Positions 1-5,783 of a stretch of DNA of 12,169 nucleotides are shown one piece after another (position 1 is the first letter of the stretch; every line of letters begins with the position of its first letter). The notes beneath the pieces are model-generated. The model ran no database searches and was not told where the DNA came from. It saw only the letters and a list, made by a program, of their open reading frames with translations. The DNA is taken from NCBI GenBank assembly GCA_024408905.1, contig JAKSUP010000021.1, forward strand, positions 1 to 12,169, in the 5' to 3' direction. The DNA is from a bacterium (GTDB lineage: Bacteria; Cyanobacteriota; Vampirovibrionia; Gastranaerophilales; Gastranaerophilaceae). The position numbers were made by a program, and so were the translations under genes.

Positions 1-177
1 AGAGCAACCTACGGTTGCAAGACAGAATGGATGTTGCAAGCAAGCTTGCACTTTTACCCTCACTAAATGACGTTCGGGGTGCTAAAGGCGAGCGTTTTTT
101 AGCGAGCCTAAGAGTGCAAACCTTCGGTTTGCAACTATCATTTGGTCAACTCACCCGAAGGGTGATATGAACTCAAA
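1..177. repeat. Cluster of short palindromes, no gene
   Basis: Intergenic DNA made of closely spaced small hairpins: GCAACC-TAC-GGTTGC (about 4-18), TGCAAG-CAAG-CTTGCA (about 35-50), TGCAAACC-TTC-GGTTTGCA (about 115-133) and TCACCC-GAA-GGGTGA (about 151-165). Three of them have 3-nt loops. A direct repeat of GCGAGC occurs near 88-107. Base composition is higher in GC than the flanks. No reading frame with a start and ribosome site is visible on either strand. It resembles an array of dispersed extragenic palindromes, but no named family can be assigned from the sequence alone. Confidence 0.6.
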
Positions 178-188
178 TGGGGTTTTCT

Positions 189-257
189 CTTTCTTTAGGG
201 GCACTTCTTTCTCTTTTGTTCGTAAAGTAAAAGAGAAAGAAATGCCCAAAGAAAAAA
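189..257. repeat. Long imperfect inverted repeat
   Basis: The left arm (about 190-217, containing GGGGCACTTCTTTCTCTTTT) pairs with the right arm (229-256, containing AAAAGAGAAAGAAATGCCC) around an 11-nt loop. The match is near perfect over about 27 bp, with one mismatch and a 2-nt indel. From general knowledge, repeats of this CTTTCTTTGGGGC-type composition are common in bacterial intergenic DNA. It could form a strong hairpin in RNA from either strand, but neither arm is followed by a clean T-tract. Confidence 0.7.
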
Positions 258-277
258 TATAAAATTAATTAAAACTC

Positions 278-309
278 AACACAACAAAATATATATATTT
301 TGTTGTGTT
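278..309. terminator. Perfect 32-bp AT-rich palindrome, possible bidirectional terminator
   Basis: AACACAACAAAAT (278-290) is the exact reverse complement of ATTTTGTTGTGTT (297-309), with ATATAT between. Several T residues follow on the + strand and A-rich sequence precedes it, so it could end transcripts from either side. No gene lies immediately to its left inside the window, and GC content in the stem is low, so the terminator role is uncertain. It could equally be a protein-binding palindrome. Confidence 0.45.
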
Positions 310-479
310 TTAAGAACTCAAAAACACGTCATTTGTCAATACAAAATTACTAAATTTTAAGCATAAAATATGGTAAATTTTTGTAAATTCGGATTTTTCC
401 CAATAATTATCAGGGGCATGGTCAATTGTAAATTTTTTGAGAAAAATGTTTACTTGAATAGAAATATCTATAGGTTTAT

Positions 480-485
480 TATAAT
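480..485 (+). promoter_or_regulatory. -10 box of a small transcription unit
   Basis: A perfect TATAAT hexamer lies 25 bases before the ATG at 505. A TTGAAT at 454-459 is the best -35 but is 20 bp away, longer than ideal, so the -35 assignment is weak. Transcription would begin near 491-493, just ahead of the AAAGGAG ribosome site at 496-502. Confidence 0.45.
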
Positions 486-504
486 CATACAGATGAAAGG
501 AGTG

Positions 505-567
505 ATGGCTACAAGACTTGGGGAGAGTCGCAAATCAATAAAATTCACAAATCAATTATTAATTTAA
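505..567 (+). CDS. Possible 20-aa small protein or leader peptide
   Basis: A 20-codon ORF starting MATRLGES and ending in TNQLLI. The ATG at 505 is preceded by a near-perfect Shine-Dalgarno, AAAGGAG, two bases upstream, which is closer than usual; an earlier in-frame ATG at 493 overlaps that site. A TATAAT box lies 20-25 bases upstream and a strong intrinsic terminator starts 46 bases after the stop. The result is a transcript of about 145 nt whose only plausible ORF is this one. The peptide has four basic residues and no membrane segment. I do not recognise it. It could be a small protein, a dual-function small RNA or a chance ORF inside a non-coding RNA. The longer ORF read from 370 has no ribosome site and is less likely. 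Confidence 0.4.
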   Translation: MATRLGESRKSIKFTNQLLI

Positions 568-612
568 ATTAGGAGATTTTAAAAAATTTTTTGGGAGAAA
601 ATTTGGACAATG

Positions 613-636
613 CTTGTCAGAAATGACAAGTTTTTT
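613..636 (+). terminator. Intrinsic terminator
   Basis: The stem CTTGTCA (613-619) pairs perfectly with TGACAAG (624-630) across a GAAA tetraloop, followed at once by six T residues (631-636). This is a textbook rho-independent terminator for + strand transcription. The only candidate transcript it can end is the small unit beginning near 491. Confidence 0.85.
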
Positions 637-679
637 GTTTGTAAACCATTTAAAGGGTAGATAATTTTCAAAAATAGTT

Positions 680-685
680 TATAAT
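680..685 (+). promoter_or_regulatory. -10 box for the 719 gene
   Basis: A perfect TATAAT ends 33 bases before the ATG at 719 and lies just downstream of the terminator at 613-636, as expected for an independent unit. No good -35 is seen at 16-18 bp spacing. Confidence 0.45.
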
Positions 686-718
686 ATACATGCAATGTAT
701 AAAACTTGAGGCAAAGAT

Positions 719-979
719 ATGTCTTACGGTTTTGGAAATAATAATATCAATCAATTTAAAGCTCAATCAGCTTACAAAGATGCAAGTGGTATGGGTGGTG
801 GTGGAATGTACTTTAAACAGAAGAAAAAAGATAAAGAAGACGAAGACCTCTTTGAACATTCTACTGATGACAACACAGAAGATAGTATCTTTTTTGATAA
901 AGAAGTAAAAAAAGAGGATATCCCACAAGACACCCTCTTTAACAAATTTGTTAATTGGTTTAGAATTCAAAAAGATTAA
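719..979 (+). CDS. Hypothetical 86-aa charged, Gly-rich protein
   Basis: Unrecognised small protein. The first 25 residues are rich in Asn, Gly and Gln (MSYGFGNNNINQF), followed by a Gly-Met-Gly4-Met run (residues 25-30), a Lys cluster, and an acidic stretch (about residues 37-60). The C-terminal segment carries aromatic and hydrophobic residues (LFNKFVNWF, 73-81) that could form an amphipathic helix. There is no signal peptide or membrane span. The start is supported by GAGG at 708-711 with 7-base spacing and by a TATAAT box further upstream. Its stop lies 2 bases from the stop of the convergent membrane protein at 982. The composition suggests a disordered protein with a short helical tail. 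Function is unknown. Confidence 0.65.
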   Translation: MSYGFGNNNINQFKAQSAYKDASGMGGGGMYFKQKKKDKEDEDLFEHSTDDNTEDSIFFDKEVKKEDIPQDTLFNKFVNWFRIQKD

Positions 980-981
980 CC

Positions 982-1425
982 TTACTTCTTGTCACCTTTA
1001 AAGAAATCCCTTATAGCCGGCAAAGCTGTATCGGTTACCCACACTTTACCTTTTACGCCTTGTTCTTTTGTCCAACCACACCATTCGTAACATTTATCTG
1101 TTACTAATTTAGGATACTTTTTATCTAAAAAGTTTTTAATAGTTTCATTTGTTATTTTATTATTATGCATTGCCTTACCGGCAAAACCCAAGCCCACAAT
1201 AAGGGCCGCTGCACCAAGAGTTGTAAGCCCAATTACTCCTAACCCTGACATGCCCTTTTTGTCATCTTCATGAGCTTTAAAATTTGGATTCTTTTTGCTG
1301 CTAATTTCAATTGTATCCGGTTCTTGCTCAGGAAGATTTAGCGCATTTGTAAGAAATGCAGGAGAACCTGTACTTTCAGATCCACTACCTCTAAAAAGAA
1401 TCGGATTAATTGCATTTACTGACAT
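982..1425 (-). CDS. Hypothetical 147-aa single-pass membrane protein
   Basis: Unrecognised. Residues 1-58 are polar and probably disordered, beginning MSVNAINPILFRGSG and containing a second similar motif, NPNFKAH (46-52). Residues 60-84 form one Gly/Ala/Leu-rich transmembrane segment. The C-terminal 60 residues form a small basic domain with two Cys (C112, C116 in CYEWC) and several Trp. An upstream ATG at 1479 is in frame, but the start at 1425 is preferred because GGAGG lies 7 bases ahead of it, whereas no ribosome site precedes the longer form. The gene converges on the 86-aa gene. The N-terminal motif resembles those of two other proteins in this window (3870-5327 and 11238-12032). This is inferred to be a lineage-specific envelope protein. 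Confidence 0.7.
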   Translation of the reverse strand: MSVNAINPILFRGSGSESTGSPAFLTNALNLPEQEPDTIEISSKKNPNFKAHEDDKKGMSGLGVIGLTTLGAAALIVGLGFAGKAMHNNKITNETIKNFLDKKYPKLVTDKCYEWCGWTKEQGVKGKVWVTDTALPAIRDFFKGDKK

Positions 1426-1532
1426 ATTACAACCTCCATTGGTTACATACCTACATATCATGAAAAACATTTTTTTCACGAAAATTGCTAGTAGAGAAGG
1501 AGTTTGTTAAGTTTTATTAAGACAAATTTGTT

Positions 1533-2168
1533 TTAATCAGCACGCTTGCGACGTAACTCCAATTGTTGTTTTATGCATGCTTGCGCAATCAAATCTCTAT
1601 CGGATTCCGTAATTTCTGAATACGTAAAAGATACTTTGTAACAATCTTCAAAGACTTCTGTCCTGACATAGCGAACTCCGATTAAAAGATCAATTCCATA
1701 CACGGAAACACTTAATTCAGCATCCTCGTCCGGAACTTCAAACTTGGGTAAAATAATAGTCACACCATTAGCAGATATATTGCACGTTTGAGTTTGGATT
1801 TTATATTCCTGTTCGTCTTTTTTGTACGTATATGTGCAATCAAAATTAACACATATTCTGAAATATTCTCTATTTTGCTGATACTCAAATCCATTTGGAA
1901 CTTCCAAATACAAATATGTATATGGATCTTCATTTTTAATTGATTTTAATAATGTTTGCGTTCTGTATAAACCATCACTGCAAATTATACTTAAAGTAAC
2001 GTCCTGTGGAGTATAAGCAAATACACCATCCTCAAATTTTGCACACGCTACTATTTCGCTTTCAGAAACGCTTTTAATCGCAGCCTTAGTTGTAGAAGGT
2101 TTATCATTAGAATCCTTATACAACATTTTTAAATATAAAATATTTTTAATATCAAACTTAAATTGCAT
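1533..2168 (-). CDS. PilZ-domain c-di-GMP receptor (YcgR-like layout)
   Basis: A 211-aa protein with an N-terminal beta-rich domain of the PilZN/YcgR type (about residues 1-95) and a C-terminal PilZ domain (about 96-200). Both c-di-GMP signature elements are present: RxxxR (R100-E-Y-F-R104, in QNREYFR) and NxSxxG (N130-I-S-A-N-G135). PilZ receptors of this layout change motility, adhesion or secretion when they bind c-di-GMP; the partner here is unknown and no flagellar or pilus genes are in view. A longer in-frame start at 2198 is unlikely because a good promoter (TTGTAT, 17 bp, TAGAAT) has its -10 over that ATG, so transcription begins downstream of it. The inner ATG has a GAGAG site. It is divergent from the HAD gene. 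Confidence 0.85.
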   Translation of the reverse strand: MQFKFDIKNILYLKMLYKDSNDKPSTTKAAIKSVSESEIVACAKFEDGVFAYTPQDVTLSIICSDGLYRTQTLLKSIKNEDPYTYLYLEVPNGFEYQQNREYFRICVNFDCTYTYKKDEQEYKIQTQTCNISANGVTIILPKFEVPDEDAELSVSVYGIDLLIGVRYVRTEVFEDCYKVSFTYSEITESDRDLIAQACIKQQLELRRKRAD

Positions 2169-2188
2169 ATCAACTCTCGTATATAAGC

Positions 2189-2217
2189 ATTCTAACATAT
2201 TTTAATTAGCTATACAA
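2189..2217 (-). promoter_or_regulatory. Promoter of the PilZ gene
   Basis: On the minus strand, TTGTAT (2212-2217) and TAGAAT (2189-2194) are separated by exactly 17 bp. The start point would fall near 2182, giving a 5' leader of about 14 nt before the ATG at 2168. This decides the start codon of the PilZ gene. Confidence 0.6.
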
Positions 2218-2265
2218 TGGCAACTATTTTTAGTGTATTCTTGTTTATATAGATGAAAGGATTTT

Positions 2266-2952
2266 ATGAAAGGCATACTTTTTGATTTTAACGGAACGCT
2301 ATTTTGGGACTCACAGCTTCACTATGATGCTTGGGAGGAATATTCTGCAATTTTAAGAGGATATCCTTTTACTTATGAGGAAATGCGTGACAGAATGTTC
2401 GGTCATACAAATGAAGACATTATAGAATATGCTATAGGTGAAAAGCCAACAAAAGAGATGGTTGAAAAGTATGGAAAAGAAAAGGAAGCCGTATACAGAA
2501 AACGTGCAAAAGCAGACAAGGAACACTTTAAACTGGCTCCGGGGGCGATTGAGCTTTTAGATTATTTAAAAGAAAAAAACATCCCCAGAAATATTGCTAC
2601 AATGTCAGAATGGGATAATGTTGAATTCTATATTGAAGAATTCCATTTGGATAAATGGTTTGAAGTAGATAAAATTGCATATTCAGACGGAACCCTCCCA
2701 GGCAAACCATCTCCTGATATATATTTGGCTGCTGCAAAAAACATAAATATATCACCATATGATTGCGTCGTAGTTGAAGATGCTATATCTGGAATTCAAT
2801 CAGCACAAAATGCGAAAGCCGGTAAAATTATTGCAATTGCATCACTTGAACCTTTAGAATTTTACCAAAATATTGATGGGTTGGATGCTATAATTAAAGA
2901 TTTCTACGAATTTGATAGAACAATTTTCACTAAGGTAAAAAACCTATGCTAA
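2266..2952 (+). CDS. HAD-superfamily hydrolase, beta-phosphoglucomutase-like
   Basis: A 228-aa haloacid dehalogenase-like protein of subfamily I. Motif I is DFNGT (nucleophile D7), with a helical cap at about residues 15-85. Motif II is around T112 (IATMSE), motif III is K147 (GKPSPDIY) and motif IV is E171-D172 (VVEDAISGI). The fold and motif III/IV spacing match sugar phosphatases and phosphoglucomutases of the PGMB/CbbY type, so a small phosphorylated metabolite is the likely substrate. The second Asp of the usual DxDGT, the general acid/base, is Asn9, which would be expected to alter or weaken phosphatase chemistry unless this subfamily compensates. The start has GAAAGG 5 bases upstream. 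The last 7 bases overlap yidD, implying co-translation. Confidence 0.85.
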   Translation: MKGILFDFNGTLFWDSQLHYDAWEEYSAILRGYPFTYEEMRDRMFGHTNEDIIEYAIGEKPTKEMVEKYGKEKEAVYRKRAKADKEHFKLAPGAIELLDYLKEKNIPRNIATMSEWDNVEFYIEEFHLDKWFEVDKIAYSDGTLPGKPSPDIYLAAAKNINISPYDCVVVEDAISGIQSAQNAKAGKIIAIASLEPLEFYQNIDGLDAIIKDFYEFDRTIFTKVKNLC

Positions 2953-3155
2953 AAAAACTTGTATTGTTCTTAATTAAAATATATCAAAAAATTTCTGCAC
3001 ATACTCCTGCAAGATGCAGATTTTATCCGACATGCTCAGAATACGCAAAACAAGCTATAGAAAAATATGGACTCATAAAAGGAGGATGGCTAGGGATAAA
3101 ACGTATATGCAGATGTCATCCGTTAAATGATGGTGGGTATGACCCCGTTCCTTAG
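2946..3155 (+). CDS. yidD: Membrane protein insertion efficiency factor YidD
   Basis: A complete 69-aa YidD. The family hallmarks are all present: an amphipathic N-terminal helix ([14 protein letters not shown]), the [10 protein letters not shown] block with C24 and C30, the KGGWLGIKR helix, and the C-terminal [14 protein letters not shown]. YidD is a small peripheral membrane protein that aids YidC-dependent insertion of inner-membrane proteins. In many bacteria it sits next to rpmH, rnpA and yidC; here it is instead overlapped by 7 bases with a HAD hydrolase gene, so it has moved from that context. An AAGG lies about 10 bases before its ATG, inside the HAD coding region, and translational coupling is likely. 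Confidence 0.95.
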   Translation: MLKKLVLFLIKIYQKISAHTPARCRFYPTCSEYAKQAIEKYGLIKGGWLGIKRICRCHPLNDGGYDPVP

Positions 3156-3245
3156 TTGTAAATTAACACTCGATTGGGTGATTAATAACAGTTGGTTTGA
3201 TTATAATTATATACAAGCACTTGCAACACCCTATATATCATCTTA

Positions 3246-3404
3246 TTATTTAATATTTGTAATATCTTCCTTTTGTTGTTTGCTAAATAACATATATCCT
3301 GTATCTGTATAAGAATATGGTTTAAACTTGTTTTGTTGTACCCAATATCTGATTGTAGATACGGGTAATTCAACATATTTTGCAAACTTGGCTATGGTTA
3401 GACC
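3246..3404 (-). pseudogene. 5'-truncated helix-turn-helix (MerR/excisionase-like) gene remnant
   Basis: The minus strand keeps an open frame of about 50 codons reading LTIAKFAKYVELPVSTIRYW, then a wing-like stretch ending in GYMLFSKQQ, ITNIK and a stop at 3246-3248. The pattern (a first helix, LPVSTIRYW as recognition helix, then a basic wing) is typical of MerR or excisionase winged helix-turn-helix domains. No ATG, GTG or TTG exists in this frame before an in-frame stop, and the 5' end runs directly into a palindromic repeat at 3409-3426. It is therefore probably the tail of a DNA-binding gene that lost its start, perhaps from a mobile element. A non-standard start codon cannot be excluded. 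Confidence 0.6.
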
Positions 3405-3427
3405 GTAGGTTGGGTTTTAACCCAACA
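3404..3427. repeat. Palindromic repeat, GTAGGTTGGGTT type
   Basis: GTTGGGTT (3409-3416) pairs perfectly with AACCCAAC (3419-3426). With its CCGTAG flank it looks like a shortened form of the dispersed GTAGGTTGGGTT...AACCCAAC palindrome known from many bacterial genomes, including cyanobacteria. This is recalled, not searched. It abuts the broken end of the helix-turn-helix remnant. Confidence 0.55.
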
Positions 3428-3445
3428 ATGACTGACAAAATATGG

Positions 3446-3473
3446 AAAAGGTGCAATATTTTGCACCTTTTTT
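3446..3473 (+). terminator. Strong intrinsic terminator
   Basis: AAAAGGTGCAA (3446-3456) pairs with TTGCACCTTTT (3461-3471) across a TATT loop, with T residues running from 3468 to 3473. It would end + strand transcription from the HAD-yidD pair, about 290 bases after the yidD stop. The long gap suggests that DNA was inserted between the gene and its terminator. Confidence 0.8.
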
Positions 3474-3510
3474 AATTTCAAATTAGCGCAAAATCTGTGA
3501 AGATTTCATT

Positions 3511-3637
3511 CCCTCTCCAAGGGGGAGGGTTAGGGTGAGGGTTTGGTAAAATAACAAAACAATCAACGTAGAACCCTCACCAAGAATTTTGTACAAAACA
3601 AGTTTTGTAAAATTCTATCCTCTCCCTCGGAGAGGAT
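3511..3637. repeat. Composite palindromic element (CCCTCTCC / GGGTTAGGGTGAGGG type)
   Basis: About 127 bp built of nested hairpins. CCCTCTCC pairs with GGGGAGGG (3511-3529). GGTGAGGGTT (3534-3543) pairs with AACCCTCACC (3572-3581). AGAATTTTGTACAAAAC pairs with GTTTTGTAAAATTCT (about 3583-3616, 2-nt bulge). A final perfect stem ATCCTCTCC-CTC-GGAGAGGAT lies at 3617-3637. The outer stems resemble each other, giving the whole block terminal inverted repeats, as in a small non-autonomous (MITE-like) element. The CCCTCACCCTAACCCTCTCC core is a sequence I recall as a recurring dispersed repeat in many bacteria. No transposase gene is present. Confidence 0.65.
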
Positions 3638-3716
3638 GTTTATGTCCAAATAAAGTCCGATTAAGGGTGGGGTAAATAAAAAATAATCACATAGTCGGAT
3701 ATGGCTAAAACCTAAA

Positions 3717-3745
3717 TGGATTGCTTCGTTTTACCCATTATGACA
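3717..3745. repeat. Degenerate GGATTGCTTCG...ATGACA repeat
   Basis: Read on the minus strand it is TGTCAT, a 12-base middle, then AACGAAGCAATCCA, which matches the ends of the common bacterial dispersed repeat TGTCATTGCGAG...GACGAAGCAATCC from memory. The middle is eroded. Apart from these repeats, bases 3640-3869 show no gene or RNA that I can support; a weak hairpin with a T-run lies at 3801-3828. Confidence 0.45.
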
Positions 3746-3869
3746 TTTACCCACTTCTGACTTAAAACGGATATTAAACTATTTTAGTTATTCATCTCTT
3801 GTTATTACAATATAACAATAACTTTTTTCATTTAAAAAAATGTAATCGAAAACCATTTTAAAAATTGTT

Positions 3870-5327
3870 TTAAACATTCTTTATCTCCTTTTCAGCCACA
3901 TTATCTTCAATAATTTCGTCTTGCTTTCCTGTAATAGCATTTGCAACAATACTGAATATTTTACTTATCACAATACCTATACCACCTGATGCTAACATGT
4001 TTTTAAATCCTGTAAATAAGTTCGCTGTTAGATATAATGACGTTCCTACTGCAGCAACTGCCGGTATTGCAACAGATATTGTTCTGTGTATTTTTTCATC
4101 TTTGTCCTTACCACGTCCGACAGAAATTCCTGCAAGTCCTAAACCTATACCAGCAGTTAGTACATCTGTTGGGGCGCTGCCTAAAGTCAAATCACGTTTT
4201 TTATCAAAATACTTTTCACATTCAGAAAGATTGGCTTTTTTCAATGCCGTTTGTGTTTTCTCTAAAGAAGTTTTAAGGATTTGACTTTCTTCTGTTGACA
4301 AATGTTTGTTCAAAATATCAATTATTTCATTATAAGTACCTTTATTAGCAGCGTCATCATTAATAAGTTTGTGTATAGATTCATTTCCTTTTTCTGTTAA
4401 AATTTGTTTTTTGTCACTCAATCTTCGCTCAGAGAAAAAGTGCATATCTTTCACCCATTGTCCAAACGATTTTTTTGATTCTCCACTACTTGATGACAAT
4501 TTTCTGCCATAAGCTTTATAATCTTCAATTACTTGAGGTCTCAAATCTTTCATCTGCTCCTCAATATTTTTTAAGCGATTTGCGACCTGTTCTTCAGTTA
4601 TATATCCCTTAGAAACCTTGAGTTCAGCAATCTTTGATTCAAGATTTGCTAATTCTTCTTTTGAAAGCTTAGTTTTGTATTCATCAATTAATCTATCTAA
4701 AATCTCTGTTTTTTTATACACTTTGGCATATCTTTTCCTAACCGTGTGTTTACTTATATTATCAAAGCTTTTCGTAAGCCAATCATTCAAATTTTTCATA
4801 GGTTTTGTTATGCCACGGTCAATTCCTTGCAAAAATTTTCTTAATGGCTTACATTTTATTTTTTCAAAACATTTCTTTTCTCTGCAACACAAATTTTCCC
4901 ATAATATATCTTTTCCATTATTAAAGTTATTAGCAATTTCTCCGGTTTTAGCCAAAAATCCCATGGCTATCGCTTTGACTTTTTTGTAAAACTTCTTGGT
5001 ACCTTTGAGCTTGCCACTTTCAAGTTCGGCTTTTGTTTGTGCTTGTAATGCTTTTAATTTTTGAATGGTTTTCGCTGATGTTGCAGGGTTTAATAATGCT
5101 ATGATTGCTGTTGCGAAAATTACCGAGCCACCTACAGCAATAGCAGTTCTTGTAGATTTTTTCTTTCTCTCTTGATCAACTTTATCCACAAATGTATCAA
5201 CTTTATTATCTATATTTTGTTGCAAACTTTCTTTGGGCGTACTTGCGACGCCTTTTTTCTTTTCAAAAACTATATTAGCTTTTGAATTCAGAACGGTATT
5301 TAGATTATTGGAATAACTGATTGACAT
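3870..5327 (-). CDS. Hypothetical 485-aa membrane and coiled-coil protein
   Basis: Unrecognised. The N-terminus (MSISYSNNLNTVLNSKANIVFEKKKG) is polar and signal-like in length. It is followed by one transmembrane helix (about 61-80), a long basic, helical, partly coiled-coil region (about 85-365) with a Cys-rich patch (C147, C148, C153, C159), and a C-terminal group of three hydrophobic helices (about 385-404, 416-438, 443-466) before an acidic tail. The large middle domain therefore sits between membrane anchors on one side of the membrane. AGGGA lies about 5 bases before the ATG. The N-terminal NIVFEKKKG resembles the ILFRG and INFQHK motifs of two other proteins here. It is probably a single-gene unit, since repeat-rich DNA lies downstream. 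It looks lineage-specific; function is unknown. Confidence 0.75.
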   Translation of the reverse strand: MSISYSNNLNTVLNSKANIVFEKKKGVASTPKESLQQNIDNKVDTFVDKVDQERKKKSTRTAIAVGGSVIFATAIIALLNPATSAKTIQKLKALQAQTKAELESGKLKGTKKFYKKVKAIAMGFLAKTGEIANNFNNGKDILWENLCCREKKCFEKIKCKPLRKFLQGIDRGITKPMKNLNDWLTKSFDNISKHTVRKRYAKVYKKTEILDRLIDEYKTKLSKEELANLESKIAELKVSKGYITEEQVANRLKNIEEQMKDLRPQVIEDYKAYGRKLSSSSGESKKSFGQWVKDMHFFSERRLSDKKQILTEKGNESIHKLINDDAANKGTYNEIIDILNKHLSTEESQILKTSLEKTQTALKKANLSECEKYFDKKRDLTLGSAPTDVLTAGIGLGLAGISVGRGKDKDEKIHRTISVAIPAVAAVGTSLYLTANLFTGFKNMLASGGIGIVISKIFSIVANAITGKQDEIIEDNVAEKEIKNV

Positions 5328-5376
5328 AATATTCCCTACATTTTAAAAACCATCTACAATCATGTAAAGTCAAAAA

Positions 5377-5405
5377 ATACTACAAAATTGCTACAAATAC
5401 AGCAA
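5377..5405 (-). promoter_or_regulatory. Candidate promoter of the 485-aa gene
   Basis: On the minus strand, TTGCTG (5400-5405) and TAGTAT (5377-5382) are 17 bp apart, giving a leader of about 40-45 nt. An alternative, TTTACA (5363-5368) and TAAAAT (5340-5345), also has 17-bp spacing, but its start point would fall inside the ribosome site. The region also contains the inverted repeat AATTGCT/AGCAATT (5386-5407), which may be a weak terminator for the mur operon upstream. Confidence 0.35.
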
Positions 5406-5408
5406 TTA

Positions 5409-5567
5409 TTAAATTTTGTAAACATCCTTAAGCTTGTTTTTAATTTGCTTTAGTTCTTCACGTGTTAAAAAAGAGGAAAATCTCATAAATTCATACATTG
5501 CATCATTGTATGAATACTGTCCTCTTTCGACTTTTAATAACCATTCTCGAACTTCTTTTGTAATCAT
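5409..5567 (-). CDS. Hypothetical 52-aa protein coupled to DUF1653
   Basis: A 52-codon gene beginning MITKEVREWLLKVERG and ending LKDVYKI. Its ATG overlaps the TGA of the DUF1653 gene as ATGA (5564-5567), a classic sign of translational coupling. The protein is highly charged and probably all-helical: helix 1 at about 3-15 (EVREWLLKVE), a short linker (GQYSYNDA), helix 2 at about 23-31, and helix 3 at about 35-48 (TREELKQIKNKLKDV). It has no signal peptide, membrane span or Cys. It is the last gene of the murD-ftsW-murG operon. I do not recognise the family. The layout suggests a small protein-binding domain or a regulator acting with its coupled neighbour, but that is inference only. Confidence 0.7.
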   Translation of the reverse strand: MITKEVREWLLKVERGQYSYNDAMYEFMRFSSFLTREELKQIKNKLKDVYKI

Positions 5568-5773
5568 TCTGTGACCAATGTAAACCTTAAAGCACCATTA
5601 TCATCAATAACTTCATTCCACATTCTGTACGGCCGAACCCACACATCGCCGGTTTTTAATGATTTATAAACTATAACATCCTCTGTTGTTTCAGAGTGTT
5701 TCCCCAGTGCAATAATTTCATATAAATTACCTTTGTAATGTCTGTATTTTTTTCCAACAGTTATTTCTTGCAT
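5564..5773 (-). CDS. DUF1653 family protein
   Basis: A 69-aa protein matching DUF1653 along its whole length: KYRHYKGNLYEII (9-21), HSETTEDVIVY (26-36) and the conserved WVRPYRMW (45-52). It is a small beta-barrel-like domain with no assigned reaction; family members are widespread stand-alone proteins. It lies 10 bases downstream of murG, with GGAGAA 5 bases before its ATG, and its stop overlaps the start of the 52-aa gene. The cell-wall operon context may simply be co-transcription and does not prove a role in peptidoglycan synthesis. Confidence 0.9.
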   Translation of the reverse strand: MQEITVGKKYRHYKGNLYEIIALGKHSETTEDVIVYKSLKTGDVWVRPYRMWNEVIDDNGALRFTLVTE

Positions 5774-5783
5774 TTTTTCTCCG

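Noticed and set aside
1..310. CRISPR array or direct-repeat array at the left edge
   Set aside because: The repeats are different small palindromes of unequal sequence, with no regular spacing or repeated unit.
370..567. 65-aa reading of the ORF from 370
   Set aside because: No ribosome site before the ATG at 370, a biased F/I/N-rich composition typical of random AT-rich DNA, and a promoter-like TATAAT inside it; only the last 20 codons have start signals.
767..970. Minus-strand ORF opposite the 86-aa gene
   Set aside because: Shadow of the coding strand with F/I/V-rich composition; the plus-strand gene has a ribosome site and -10 box.
3127..3385. Overlapping ORFs on both strands after yidD (3127-3312 + and 3182-3385 -)
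   Set aside because: Neither resembles a protein; the real signal there is the helix-turn-helix remnant in another minus-strand frame.
3801..3828. Hairpin GTTATT/AATAAC followed by six T residues, as a + strand terminator
   Set aside because: Only a 6-bp AT stem with a 10-nt loop, and no + strand gene ends nearby; yidD already has a stronger terminator at 3446.
3997..4989. Plus-strand ORFs inside the 485-aa gene, including a 123-aa hydrophobic one
   Set aside because: Antisense shadows of a long minus-strand ORF that has a ribosome site and coherent domain layout.
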